Notes: generated from the letters alone by a model not told the origin. A stretch of DNA of 64,000 bases from Pseudaminobacter sp040049255 (GCF_040049255.1 NZ_JBDZDR010000001.1:124001-188000), one strand, 5' to 3'. Positions 42,174 to 51,138 are shown, numbered from the stretch's first letter. Translations and numbers: made by a program.

Positions 42174-42880
42174 GCCGCTTGCCCTTTCGGTTGCCTGGCC
42201 GCATCACGCGACCGGAAGGTGCGAATGACCTGCGCGAGAACGGCCACGGCAATCTCGGCCGGGCTGGCTGCGCCGATGTCGAGACCGATGGGGGAATGGA
42301 TCCTTGCGATTTCTTCCTCGGAAACGCCGGCCGCCAGCAGGCGCTCGACACGCCTGGCGTGCGTCTTGCGGCTTCCGAGCGCGCCGACATAGAAGCAACC
42401 CGCTCCCAGTGCAGCCTTGAGCGCGGAATCGTCTATCTTCGGATCATGGGTCACGGCCGCAAGGGCCGTGTAGCTGTCGAGCGGCCGTGTCTTCAGGACG
42501 TCTTCCGGCCATTCGGCAAACAGGGTCACGTCGGGAAAGCGGTCCGCTGTGGCAAAGGCCGTGCGCGGATCGATGATCTCCAGCGGATAGCCGGCAACCT
42601 GAGCCATCGGCGCCAGCGCCTGGCTGATATGCACCGCGCCGATGACCACGAGGCGAGGTTGCGGCAGGTGCACGTTGAGAAAGAAGTTCCTGCCATCTGC
42701 TTCGACAACGGCTGATTTGCCCGAGCCAAAAGCATCCGCGATCGCAGTACCGAGTTCGCCCGCCACGGCCTCGCCCTCGCACACGATACGGTCGCGGCCG
42801 TCTCCAAGGTCAGTCACCAGGATCGCGGCCCGGCGGCCGCGGCGCTCGGCATTCAGCTTCTTGAGATGCAGGGGGTCCAT
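42170..42880 (-). CDS. XdhC C-terminal (Rossmann) domain protein
   Basis: 236 residues. A XdhC_C Rossmann domain: RLVVIGAVHISQALAPMAQVAG, then TALAAVTHDPKIDDSALKAAL and FYVGALGSRKTHARRVERLL. In XdhC/CoxF-type proteins this part inserts or protects sulfurated molybdenum cofactor. The N-terminal XdhC_CoxI module is encoded separately by the preceding gene, which ends 4 bases before this ATG. Together they equal one full XdhC. Confidence 0.85.
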   Translation of the reverse strand: MDPLHLKKLNAERRGRRAAILVTDLGDGRDRIVCEGEAVAGELGTAIADAFGSGKSAVVEADGRNFFLNVHLPQPRLVVIGAVHISQALAPMAQVAGYPLEIIDPRTAFATADRFPDVTLFAEWPEDVLKTRPLDSYTALAAVTHDPKIDDSALKAALGAGCFYVGALGSRKTHARRVERLLAAGVSEEEIARIHSPIGLDIGAASPAEIAVAVLAQVIRTFRSRDAARQPKGQAA

Positions 42881-42884
42881 GGCG

Positions 42885-43223
42885 TCAGCCCAGCCGCTCG
42901 ACATAAACGCGGATGCGGCCGCCGCAGGAAAGCCCAACGCGCCAGGCGGTCTCGTCGGCCACGCCGAACTCCAGCATCCTCGGCTTGCCGGTTTCGATCA
43001 CGTCCGCGGCTTCGGCAATGACAGCGCCTTCCACGCAGCCACCCGAAACGGAACCGTGGAAATTGCCCTCCGCGTCGATGACGAGATGGCTGCCTACCGG
43101 ACGCGGGGCCGAGCCCCAGGTTTCCACCACCGTCGCAACGGCAACGTCCCTGCCGTCCTTTATCCAGTTTTCGGCAATGATCAGCGGGTCGCGGCTCTCA
43201 TCCAGATGCGCGATGTTTTCCAT
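42885..43223 (-). CDS. XdhC N-terminal (CoxI) domain protein
   Basis: 112 residues. The XdhC_CoxI domain: DVAVATVVETWGSAPRPVGSHL and GSVSGGCVEGAVIAEA, with conserved SGGCVEG. The protein ends RVGLSCGGRIRVYVERLG. It supplies the half missing from the downstream gene. The start ATG 43223 has a GGAGGAGC site. Part of the minus-strand operon with coxE and coxD. Confidence 0.87.
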   Translation of the reverse strand: MENIAHLDESRDPLIIAENWIKDGRDVAVATVVETWGSAPRPVGSHLVIDAEGNFHGSVSGGCVEGAVIAEAADVIETGKPRMLEFGVADETAWRVGLSCGGRIRVYVERLG

Positions 43224-43251
43224 GACTGCTCCTCCATGGCACAGAATATGG

Positions 43252-44499
43252 TCATGCCGCTTGCGGCCTGCCATTTCCCAGCCATCGGCGCGGATCGACA
43301 TCCGCACCCGTTCTCCTGTCCAAGGAAGCGCAGAGATCGGCAAGCGCGTCAAGGTTGTGCACTGGCCGGAACTCATCGACAAAAGGCAGCATGGCCTTCA
43401 CCCCGCGCGCACGGGCCTCGAAGCCGTCGAAGCGCAGCAGCGGGTTCAGCCAGATCAGCCGCCGGCAGGAGCGCTGCAGCCGCGCCATCTCCTGCGAAAG
43501 TCCGGTCACGTCTTCCCGCTCGAGCCCGTCGGTGATCAGGAGAACGACCGCTCCCTGCCCCAGCACCCGGCGCGACCAGAGCCGGTTGAACTCATGCAGC
43601 GCCTCGCCGATGCGGGTGCCGCCGGACCAGTCCTGAACTGCCGTGGAACAGTCGGCCAGAGCGGCATCAGGGTCGCGATGGCGCATCTGGCGGGTGAGAT
43701 TGGTCAGCCGCGTGCCGAACACGAAGGTGTGCACATGCCGCCGCTTTTCCGTCAGCGCGTGCAGGAAATGCAGGAAAATTCGCGTGTATTGGCTCATCGA
43801 GCCCGAAATATCGGCCAGAACCACGATGGGCGGGTTGATCTCCCGGGCCGAGCGGAATTTCGGCAGAATGAGTTGGCCGCCGGTCCGGGCGGCCGAGCGC
43901 AACATCGCACGGGGATCGGAGCGGCCGCGGTTGTCGGGGCGGAAACGGCGCGTGCGCACCGTGTCGAAAGGAAGCTGGAGATCGGCGATGGCGCGCTTGG
44001 CGTCGCCGATCTCGGCCGCCGTCATCTGCGCGAAATCCTTGCCGCGCAGCACCTCGTTGCCGGAAGTGGTGAAGCGCGCGTCGATCTCGAATTCCGGCAT
44101 CTCGCGCGGCGGCTGGTTCTTTTCGTGTCCCTCGAACATTGCCTTGGACACGCGGCTTTCAGCGGCGCGGAGCTTCTGTTTCTCGCGATTGTCGGGGGCA
44201 ACCGGCGAGAACATGGCGATCATCTTCTCGATCAGTTCGCGCGATTTCCAGAACAGGCGAAAGGCTTCGTCGAACGTCGCATGATCTTCGTGGCGCGTAA
44301 CCAGCACCGCATGCAGGGTCCAGTAAAAATCCTCGCGCGAACCGATGCCGGCGGCCAGGACCGCCTCAATGGCATCCTTCACCGAAGCCGGGCCGAGGCG
44401 CATGCCAGCCTTGCGAAGCGTGCGGGCGAAAAAGACGATGTTGTCGGCTATGCGCCCGTCCGGCCCGGCGACATTGGGAGCGGACTGGAACTTTTCCAT
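43252..44499 (-). CDS. coxE: VWA-domain CoxE-like maturation protein
   Basis: 415 residues. The C-terminal half is a von Willebrand A fold with MIDAS sequence LADISGSMSQYTR and later LLITDGLEREDVTG. The N-terminal half is helical and charged (VKDAIEAVLAAGIGSREDF). CoxE partners the MoxR ATPase CoxD to mature the Mo/Cu or Mo centre of CO dehydrogenase-type enzymes. The start is ATG 44499, 4 bases after coxD. Confidence 0.88.
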   Translation of the reverse strand: MEKFQSAPNVAGPDGRIADNIVFFARTLRKAGMRLGPASVKDAIEAVLAAGIGSREDFYWTLHAVLVTRHEDHATFDEAFRLFWKSRELIEKMIAMFSPVAPDNREKQKLRAAESRVSKAMFEGHEKNQPPREMPEFEIDARFTTSGNEVLRGKDFAQMTAAEIGDAKRAIADLQLPFDTVRTRRFRPDNRGRSDPRAMLRSAARTGGQLILPKFRSAREINPPIVVLADISGSMSQYTRIFLHFLHALTEKRRHVHTFVFGTRLTNLTRQMRHRDPDAALADCSTAVQDWSGGTRIGEALHEFNRLWSRRVLGQGAVVLLITDGLEREDVTGLSQEMARLQRSCRRLIWLNPLLRFDGFEARARGVKAMLPFVDEFRPVHNLDALADLCASLDRRTGADVDPRRWLGNGRPQAA

Positions 44500-44503
44500 G
44501 GCC

Positions 44504-45430
44504 CTACTCCGCCGCCGAGAGCTCGGCCTTCACTTCCTGCAGGATGCGCCGGCCTTCGCCTTCTGCGATACGCGCGATGTCGTCCTGGTATTTCAGGAGC
44601 ACGCCAAGCGTGTCGGATACGGTTTCCGGGTCTAGCGCCACCTTGTCGAGTTCCGTCAGCGCGCTCGCCCAGTCGATTGTCTCGGCCACGCCGGGCGCCT
44701 TGAACAGTTCGATCTGACGCAGCTTCTGGATGAAGCCCACCACCTCGGCCGAAAGGCGGCTGTTGGCCTCCGGCACCTTGCGGCGCACGATCTCCAACTC
44801 GCGCGCGGCATCGGGGTAGTCGACCCAATGGTAGAGACAGCGTCGCTTGAGCGCGTCGTGGATTTCGCGCGTGCGATTGGAAGTGATGACGACGATCGGC
44901 GGCTCCTCCGCCTTGATCGTGCCAAGCTCGGGCACCGTCACCTGGAAATCGGAGAGTATCTCGAGCAGGAAGGCCTCAAAAGCCTCGTCGGTGCGGTCGA
45001 GCTCGTCGATGAGGAAAATCGGCGCAGCACCTGCCGTGCCAGTCAGCGCATCGAGCACCGGGCGGCGGATCAGGTACTTTTCGGAGAAGACGTTGCGCTC
45101 CATGTCGCTGCGATTGACCGAGCCGGCCGCCTCCTCCATGCGGATCTCGATCATCTGGGCAGCGTAGTTCCACTCGTAGACGGCGGAGGAAACGTCGAGC
45201 CCTTCATAGCATTGCAGGCGGATGAGACGGCGGCCAAGCCCTTCGGCAAGCACCTTGGCGATCTCGGTCTTGCCCACGCCCGCCTCGCCTTCGAGGAACA
45301 GCGGCCGCTTCATGCGCAGGCTGAGGAACAGCACGGTGGCCAGCGCGCGGTCTGCCACATAGTCGGCGCCCGTCAGCATCTTGAGCGTTTCGTCGATTGT
45401 GCTGGGTACCGGTCGCGCTGCCTCGGTCAT
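44504..45430 (-). CDS. coxD: MoxR-type AAA+ ATPase CoxD-like
   Basis: 308 residues. Walker A FLEGEAGVGKTEIAKVLAEG, Walker B PIFLIDELDRTDEAFEAFLLE, sensor 1 ITSNRTREIHDALKRR with the arginine finger. Family role: chaperone-like ATPase that inserts or remodels the active-site metal centre of CoxL; CoxD of Oligotropha is the model. It is 4 bases upstream of coxE and 16 bases downstream of the flavin reductase gene. Distance from the structural cox genes is about 21 kb. Confidence 0.92.
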   Translation of the reverse strand: MTEAARPVPSTIDETLKMLTGADYVADRALATVLFLSLRMKRPLFLEGEAGVGKTEIAKVLAEGLGRRLIRLQCYEGLDVSSAVYEWNYAAQMIEIRMEEAAGSVNRSDMERNVFSEKYLIRRPVLDALTGTAGAAPIFLIDELDRTDEAFEAFLLEILSDFQVTVPELGTIKAEEPPIVVITSNRTREIHDALKRRCLYHWVDYPDAARELEIVRRKVPEANSRLSAEVVGFIQKLRQIELFKAPGVAETIDWASALTELDKVALDPETVSDTLGVLLKYQDDIARIAEGEGRRILQEVKAELSAAE

Positions 45431-45446
45431 TGCATCTCCAGTGGCC

Positions 45447-45947
45447 TCATCGACCCAGCACGTGATAGCCGCGATCGTGGTAGATCAGCGGTTTGAAATT
45501 ATTGCTGACGCGCAGCCCTGTCACCTTGCCAAAAAGCACACGATGGGTGGCCAGGTCCTTGGTGTCGATCAGTTCGCAATCGAACACGGCCAGTGCGTCG
45601 CTAAGGGTCGGCGCCCCGCTGGCGATGGTCTTCCACTCGCCCAGCGCAAAGCGTTCTTCGGTGGGCAGGCGGGTAATGCCCGAAAACGCGGCCGCAAGCT
45701 CCTGATGGTGCGCGGCAAGCGTGTTCAGCGCGAAATTGCCGTTCTTCACGAACAGTTCGTTGTTGGGATTCTCGCGGTTGAGGCAAACCAGGATCATGGG
45801 CGGCGTGTCTGACACCGAGCAGGCGGCTATCACCGTCGCCCCGCGCCGGCCAGCGGCGCCATCAGTCGTCACGACATGGACGGCACCCGCGAAATGGGCC
45901 ATCGCGTCGCGGTAGGCCTGCGGCTCGACATCGTATTTCTTCAGCAC
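45447..45947 (-). CDS. Flavin reductase domain protein (RutF/HpaC-like)
   Basis: 166 residues, FMN-binding split-barrel. Signatures: YRDAMAHFAGAVHVVTTDG, RRGATVIAACSVSDTPPMILVCLNR, and the end YHDRGYHVLGR. It would reduce FMN or FAD with NAD(P)H for an unknown monooxygenase or acceptor. GTG 45947 is used; an in-frame ATG lies within the domain (MAHFAGAV). First gene of the six-gene maturation operon, but no partner monooxygenase is present. Confidence 0.85.
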   Translation of the reverse strand: MLKKYDVEPQAYRDAMAHFAGAVHVVTTDGAAGRRGATVIAACSVSDTPPMILVCLNRENPNNELFVKNGNFALNTLAAHHQELAAAFSGITRLPTEERFALGEWKTIASGAPTLSDALAVFDCELIDTKDLATHRVLFGKVTGLRVSNNFKPLIYHDRGYHVLGR

Positions 45948-46135
45948 CAGAGAGAATCCCGAAATTTCCAGATGTCCGTTATATATGAGCCCGATACACG
46001 GCCCACAAGCAAGGCAACTTGGGCCAGCGCCCGCTGGCGGGCGAACAAGCGTGTTGCGGAAAACCCGGCCAGCCTTTACCTCTTGCCCGAAATGACGCCG
46101 GCCACGGCCGGCCGGCAGCGGGGCAAAACACAAAC

Positions 46136-47209
46136 ATGCGGATCGCAGGTTTCGTCATAGGCGCATTGGGCGGCCTTCTGCTGGCCGGCTTTGCGCATGC
46201 CGAAGCTCTGCGCATCGGCGTGGCAGCCCCGCTCAGCGGCCCTTCAAGTGTCCTTGGCGTACAGATCCGCGACGGCGCGGAGGAAGCCGCGGCAGACCGG
46301 GGCACAGTGAAGCTGCACATTGCCGACGATGGCTGCACCGCCGAAGGCGGCGCCAAGGCTGCAAAACAATTTTCCGAGGCGAAGGTGCAGGCCGTGGTGG
46401 GCTTCCTCTGCGGGGAGGCAATCGAGGCGGCGCTGCCGATCCTGAAGGAGGCGAACATCCCGGTCATCACGGTGGGTGTGCGCACCGACAGCCTTACCGA
46501 CCGCCGCGACAAGTCCGGCTGGCCCGTATTCCGCCTTGCGCCCCGCGCCGACGGCGAGAGGGAGGCTGCCGGCCGGCTGCTGACCAAGCTCTGGCGCAAT
46601 GAACTCTTCGCCGTCATCGACGACGGCACGATATATGGCCGGGAGTTGGCCGAGAGCTTCCGCGCCGCCGCCGAGAGGGAAGGGCTGAAACCGGTTTTCA
46701 TCGACACGTTCCGTCAGCAACTGGACAACCAGATCGGCCTCGTCGGCCGCCTGCGTAAGGCCGAAGCCAGCCGCGTCTTTGCCGGGGGCGACCGCGAAGA
46801 CATCGCAATCATGGCCCGCGATGCCCAGAAGATCGGTGCGGAGATCGTTTTCGCCGGCGGCGAGACGCTGCGAGCGGCAGCCGGACCGGTGCCCCTGGCC
46901 CCCGGCACGCTCATGATCGGCCTGCCGGAATGGCAGGAGGTTGCAGACAAGGCCGTGGTCGCAAAGTTCACCGACCGTGGCGTCGTGCCGGAAGGCTATG
47001 TCCTGCCCGCCTATTCCGCCGTTCAGGTCGCTCTCGCCGCCCTCGAGGAGGCGGGCTCGAACGGCGACCTCATGAAAGCGCTGACCGAGCACGATTTCCG
47101 GACCTCAATCGGACCAATCAGGTTCGACAGCAAGGGCGACCTCAGCCAAAACCCCTACCGCGTCTTCCGCTATGACGGGAAACGCTTCGTGCAAGTGGAG
47201 ATGCAATGA
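46136..47209 (+). CDS. Periplasmic amino-acid-type ABC substrate-binding protein
   Basis: 357 residues. Signal peptide MRIAGFVIGALGGLLLAGFAHAE, then the type I LivJ-like fold (LRIGVAAPLSGPSSVLGVQIRDGAEEA, IPVITVGVRTDSLTD, FAVIDDGTIYGRELAESFR). The usual permease and ATPase genes are absent here, so it is an orphan binding protein. ATG 46136. Stop overlaps the next start as ATGA, which suggests coupling with the P1 peptidase gene. Confidence 0.88.
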   Translation: MRIAGFVIGALGGLLLAGFAHAEALRIGVAAPLSGPSSVLGVQIRDGAEEAAADRGTVKLHIADDGCTAEGGAKAAKQFSEAKVQAVVGFLCGEAIEAALPILKEANIPVITVGVRTDSLTDRRDKSGWPVFRLAPRADGEREAAGRLLTKLWRNELFAVIDDGTIYGRELAESFRAAAEREGLKPVFIDTFRQQLDNQIGLVGRLRKAEASRVFAGGDREDIAIMARDAQKIGAEIVFAGGETLRAAAGPVPLAPGTLMIGLPEWQEVADKAVVAKFTDRGVVPEGYVLPAYSAVQVALAALEEAGSNGDLMKALTEHDFRTSIGPIRFDSKGDLSQNPYRVFRYDGKRFVQVEMQ

Positions 47210-48219
47210 GCTTCAAAGCCGGACCGCGCAACCTTATCACCGATGTCGCCGGCCTCAGAATCGGCAACGCGTCGGACGAGCGCCTGAAATCCGGCGTCTC
47301 CGTCGTTCTCTGCGACGATCCGGCGGTCGCCAGCGTGCAGGTTCTGGGCGGCGCACCCGGAACCCGCGAGACGGACCTTCTGGAGCCGCACAATTCGGTG
47401 GAGGCTATCAACGCCGTGATGCTGTCGGGCGGCTCGGCCTTCGGGCTCGACGCCGCCTCCGGCGTGCAGGCGGCGCTGCGCGAAAAGGGCGTCGGCTTTG
47501 CCGTCGGCGACCAGCGCATCCCGATCGTGCCGGGCGCGATCCTTTTCGACCTGATCAACGGCGGCGACAAGAATTGGGGCCGCTATCCGCCCTATCGCGA
47601 GCTTGGCTACGAGGCGGTGCAAAATGCGACCATCGATTTCGAGATCGGCACCGCCGGCGCCGGTACGGGGGCATTGGTGGCAGGTCTGAAGGGCGGTCTC
47701 GGCTCAGCCTCGACCGTGTTGGAAAGCGGCATCACTGTGGGCGCGCTCGTGGCGGTGAACGCGGTCGGCGCAGTGACGGTCGGCCGAAGCCGGCATTTCT
47801 GGGCTGCACCCTTCGAGATCGGCGACGAATTCGGGGGACTCGGCCTGCCCTCGCCCCTGCCCAAGGAAACCACCAACATTGAGCTGAAGTTCCGCCACAA
47901 GCCGACTGCCGGCGCCAACACCACGATTGCGGTCATAGCCACCGACGCGGTGCTTACCAAGGCTGCAGCCAAACGGCTGGCGATTGCCGCGCATGACGGC
48001 TTTGCCCGCGCCATCTGGCCAGCCCATACGCCGATGGATGGCGACCTTGTCTTTGGTCTCGCTACCGGAAAGAGTGGCCTCGCCCCAGATCCCGACGACA
48101 CGACCGATCTTTACGCCGCTGCCGGCGCCACCATGGCGCGCGCCATCGCCAGGGCTATCTATGCGGCTACGCCTGCGCCGGGTGATGTCATGCCGGTTTG
48201 GTCGTCTCTGACGAATTGA
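47206..48219 (+). CDS. P1 family (DmpA-like, S58) peptidase
   Basis: 337 residues of the Ntn-type self-processing peptidase fold. Motifs: NAVMLSGGSAFGLDAASGVQ, RIPIVPGAILFDL and GANTTIAVIATDAVL, where an Asn-Thr-Thr at the Ntn position would give a threonine nucleophile after autocleavage. The family includes L-aminopeptidases/D-amidases. Its ATG overlaps the upstream stop. Its end overlaps the convergent DUF2171 gene by 32 bases. Confidence 0.88.
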   Translation: MSFKAGPRNLITDVAGLRIGNASDERLKSGVSVVLCDDPAVASVQVLGGAPGTRETDLLEPHNSVEAINAVMLSGGSAFGLDAASGVQAALREKGVGFAVGDQRIPIVPGAILFDLINGGDKNWGRYPPYRELGYEAVQNATIDFEIGTAGAGTGALVAGLKGGLGSASTVLESGITVGALVAVNAVGAVTVGRSRHFWAAPFEIGDEFGGLGLPSPLPKETTNIELKFRHKPTAGANTTIAVIATDAVLTKAAAKRLAIAAHDGFARAIWPAHTPMDGDLVFGLATGKSGLAPDPDDTTDLYAAAGATMARAIARAIYAATPAPGDVMPVWSSLTN

Positions 48220-48499
48220 GCGGCTGGCGGCCGTCTTCCTCTTCCTCGAAGGTAACGGCAACACTGGAGTTGGCCGAGAGGCGCACCTTGCCGCCCTCGA
48301 CCTCGGCCACAAGCGCCAGCGGGATATAATGATGGTGATGGCGGTGAGAGCCCTGGCCGCTGTCTTGCTTGGTGAGCTTGATGCGCTCGCCCTCCACGTT
48401 GTCGACGGTTCCGACATGCACCCCGTCGGCCCCGATGACTTCCATATGCTCGCGTATCTGGTTGATGGCTTCCTCGCGTAGCTGATTGGCGGCGGTCAC
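48188..48499 (-). CDS. DUF2171 protein
   Basis: 103 residues. Pattern IREHMEVIGADGVHVGTVDNVEGERIKLTKQD...HHHHYIPLALV, a PRC-barrel-like small soluble family with unknown function. The GTG 48499 start has an AGAGGAG site eight bases upstream. Convergent overlap of 32 bases with the P1 peptidase gene. Histidine cluster GSHRHHHHYIP may bind metal but is not tested. Confidence 0.78.
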   Translation of the reverse strand: MTAANQLREEAINQIREHMEVIGADGVHVGTVDNVEGERIKLTKQDSGQGSHRHHHHYIPLALVAEVEGGKVRLSANSSVAVTFEEEEDGRQPLNSSETTKPA

Positions 48500-48654
48500 G
48501 TCGATTTCTCCTCTGGCAGGCTTGCCAGATAACGCCAAGAGGCCGATTTGGATGCATATACGGCTCCCCCTGTGCGCTATTCCGCCCGGCGCATTGAGCA
48601 AAGGGGCGTCGTCTGTTAGGACGCGGCCAATCAACGCTTAACGGACAGCTCGAC

Positions 48655-49962
48655 ATGATCCCCCGCTATTCGCGCCCCGAAATGGTGGCCATCTGGTCGC
48701 CGGAAACCAAGTTCCGCATCTGGTTCGAGATCGAGGCCTATGCTTGCGACGCGCTGGCCGAGATCGGCGTCATCCCGAAGGAGGCTGCAAAGACGATCTG
48801 GGAAAAGGGCGGCGCAGCCAAGTTCGACGTGGCGCGCATCGATGAGATCGAAGCCGTCACCAAGCACGACGTCATCGCCTTCCTGACGCATCTGGCGGAA
48901 TTCATCGGCCCCGACGCCCGCTTCGTCCACCAGGGCATGACCTCGTCGGACGTGCTCGACACCACCCTCAACATCCAGCTCGTGCGCGCGGCCGACCTGC
49001 TCCTGGCAGACATGGACCGCGTTCTAGCCGCGCTGAAGACGCGCGCCTTCGAACACAAGGACACGATCCGCATCGGCCGCAGCCACGGCATCCATGCCGA
49101 GCCGACCACGATGGGCCTCACCTTCGCCCGCTTCTATGCCGAGATGTCACGCAACCGGGCGCGCCTAGTCGCGGCGCGCGCAGAAATCGCCACTGGCGCC
49201 ATTTCCGGCGCGGTCGGCACCTTCGCCAATATCGATCCCTTTGTTGAGGAATATGTCTGCCAGAAGCTCGGCCTCTCGCCTGAGCCCGTTTCCACGCAGG
49301 TCATCCCGCGCGACCGCCACGCCATGTTCTTCGCCACGCTCGGCGTCATCGCCTCCTCCATGGAGAACATCGCCGTCGAAATCCGCCACATGCAGCGCAC
49401 CGAGGTGCTGGAGGCGGAAGAGTTCTTCTCGCCCGGCCAGAAGGGCTCTTCGGCCATGCCGCACAAGCGCAACCCGGTGCTGACGGAAAACCTCACCGGC
49501 CTCGCCCGGCTCGTGCGCATGTCGGTGACCCCGGCGATGGAAAACGTAGCGCTCTGGCACGAGCGCGACATCAGCCATTCGAGCGTCGAGCGCGCCATCG
49601 GCCCCGACACCACGATCACCCTCGATTTTGCGCTGAACCGGCTCGCCGGCGTCGTCGAGAAGCTGGTGATCTACCCCGAGAACATGTTGAAGAACCTGAA
49701 CAAGTTCCGGGGTCTGGTGCATTCGCAGCGGGTGCTTCTGGCACTGACGCAGGCCGGCGCAAGCCGCGAGGACGCCTATCGCCTCGTCCAGAGAAACGCC
49801 ATGAAGGTCTGGGAAGAAGGCAAGGATTTCCTTGAGGAACTTTTGGGCGACCAGGAAGTCCGGGCCGCGCTTTCCGAGGAAGAAATCCGCGAGAAATTCG
49901 ACCTCGGCTATCATACCAAGCATGTCGATACTATCTTCAAGCGGGTGTTTGGGAAGAGCTGA
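48655..49962 (+). CDS. purB: Adenylosuccinate lyase
   Basis: 435 residues, fumarase/aspartase superfamily. It catalyses two purine steps: SAICAR to AICAR and adenylosuccinate to AMP. Signatures: IPRYSRPEMVAIW at the N terminus, RIGRSHGIHAEPTTMG with the catalytic His, and GQKGSSAMPHKRNPVLTE with the catalytic Ser loop. Length is normal. Ends with a strong bidirectional terminator shared with the convergent VOC gene. It heads the purine region. Confidence 0.96.
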   Translation: MIPRYSRPEMVAIWSPETKFRIWFEIEAYACDALAEIGVIPKEAAKTIWEKGGAAKFDVARIDEIEAVTKHDVIAFLTHLAEFIGPDARFVHQGMTSSDVLDTTLNIQLVRAADLLLADMDRVLAALKTRAFEHKDTIRIGRSHGIHAEPTTMGLTFARFYAEMSRNRARLVAARAEIATGAISGAVGTFANIDPFVEEYVCQKLGLSPEPVSTQVIPRDRHAMFFATLGVIASSMENIAVEIRHMQRTEVLEAEEFFSPGQKGSSAMPHKRNPVLTENLTGLARLVRMSVTPAMENVALWHERDISHSSVERAIGPDTTITLDFALNRLAGVVEKLVIYPENMLKNLNKFRGLVHSQRVLLALTQAGASREDAYRLVQRNAMKVWEEGKDFLEELLGDQEVRAALSEEEIREKFDLGYHTKHVDTIFKRVFGKS

Positions 49963-50020
49963 TCTCGCGTGACCATAAGGTTTATGGCGACGTGCCGCTA
50001 AACCTCCCAAAAGACAAAAA

Positions 50021-50053
50021 AAGGGCCTGCGCACTCCAGCGCAGGCCCTTTTC
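50021..50053. terminator. Bidirectional terminator between purB and the VOC gene
   Basis: Perfect 12-pair stem (50021-50032 with 50039-50050) with a 6-base loop, T-rich on the plus side (TTTTCTT) and A-rich before it, so on the minus strand it also ends in a T tract. Convergent genes end 59 and 24 bases away. Confidence 0.88.
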
Positions 50054-50073
50054 TTCTTTGCTATCGATCGCCG

Positions 50074-50979
50074 TCAGGCATCGTCGGGCACCGTCTTGAT
50101 GACCGTGCCCCAAGGGTCTTCCCGAGTCTCGTTCGTCTTCGCGGTCGCCGAACGCATCTCAACCCAGCTGAGGCCGGTGCGGCCGGCGTCGCGCTTGCCC
50201 GCATGCGGGCTCTGCCACGAATTGGCGCCGATGTGATGGTGATAGCCGCCGGAAGACAGGAACACCGCCTGCCCGCCATACAGCGCCACGGTGTCGAAGC
50301 CGAACTCCTTGTGCCACCAGGCCTCGGCTTCCTTGGGGTCACCGACGCGCAGGTGCACATGGCCGACAACGCTGTTTTGCGGCGCGCCCTTCCACTCGAC
50401 ATTGTCGGCCGGTACGGACGCAACGATGTCAGGAATGTTCAGGCCGATGGTCGCCATCTCCACATGCGGGCCTTTCCACGTCCAGCTTTCAGCCGGCCGG
50501 TCGACATAGATTTCGATGCCATTGCCCTCCGGATCGGTCAGGTAAAGCGCCTCGCTGACCAAGTGGTCGGAAGCGCCATCGACTGGAATGCGCTTTTCGA
50601 CAGCATGCTTGATCCAGCGGCCGAGGTCGGCCCGCGAGGGCAGGAGGAAGGCGGTGTGGAACAGGCCGGCGCTGCGCGGATCATCCGGCTTTGCGGCCGC
50701 GTCCTTTTCAATATCCAGCAGGGGGCGGTCGCCCGCCCCTAGCGTGATTACGGTCCCATCCCGCGAAAGTTCTTCGAGGCCGACCACCGCACGATAATAA
50801 GCGGCAAGATTTTCGGCATCCTTAGCCCGCAAACCAACGCGGGAAACGCTGATCGGTGTGGTGGCGGCAAATGGCAGTGCACTCATGGTGGGCTCCGTTT
50901 GGCCAGTTCCCACCGTGGCCCCAAGGGCAAGCAACACGGTGCCACCGACCAGTTCGCGTCGTGTCAGTTCAAAATCCAT
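50074..50979 (-). CDS. VOC family dioxygenase/glyoxalase-like protein (CatE-like)
   Basis: 301 residues with two vicinal-oxygen-chelate modules (about 40-150 and 175-290). Signatures: LRAKDAENLAAYYRAVVGL, HTAFLLPSRADLGRWI, and HLVSEALYLTDPEGNGIEIY, with metal ligands His and Glu. It resembles the catechol-2,3-dioxygenase CatE group. The longer start ATG 50979 adds a twin-arginine-type signal (LTRRELVGGTVLLALGATVG). An ATG at 50886 (MSALPF) with GGAG upstream would give a cytosolic form. Which is used is unclear. Confidence 0.85.
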   Translation of the reverse strand: MDFELTRRELVGGTVLLALGATVGTGQTEPTMSALPFAATTPISVSRVGLRAKDAENLAAYYRAVVGLEELSRDGTVITLGAGDRPLLDIEKDAAAKPDDPRSAGLFHTAFLLPSRADLGRWIKHAVEKRIPVDGASDHLVSEALYLTDPEGNGIEIYVDRPAESWTWKGPHVEMATIGLNIPDIVASVPADNVEWKGAPQNSVVGHVHLRVGDPKEAEAWWHKEFGFDTVALYGGQAVFLSSGGYHHHIGANSWQSPHAGKRDAGRTGLSWVEMRSATAKTNETREDPWGTVIKTVPDDA

Positions 50980-51138
50980 TGTTCGTCCAACACGGCTGTT
51001 TCGTCACCTCATAAATCGGCGACATCGATCGTTCACACAAGCCAGCAAGCAGCGAACAGCGCGTTCACTATTTCGAGCCAGCCCACCGGAGGCGTGATAC
51101 GCCTGCGGGCAGTTGCGCTAGCAATGCACCATCGTTAC

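Noticed and set aside
42913..44703. 596-residue plus-strand frame opposite XdhC, coxE and coxD
   Set aside because: Mirror frame with no motifs; the minus-strand genes are tightly packed and functional-looking.
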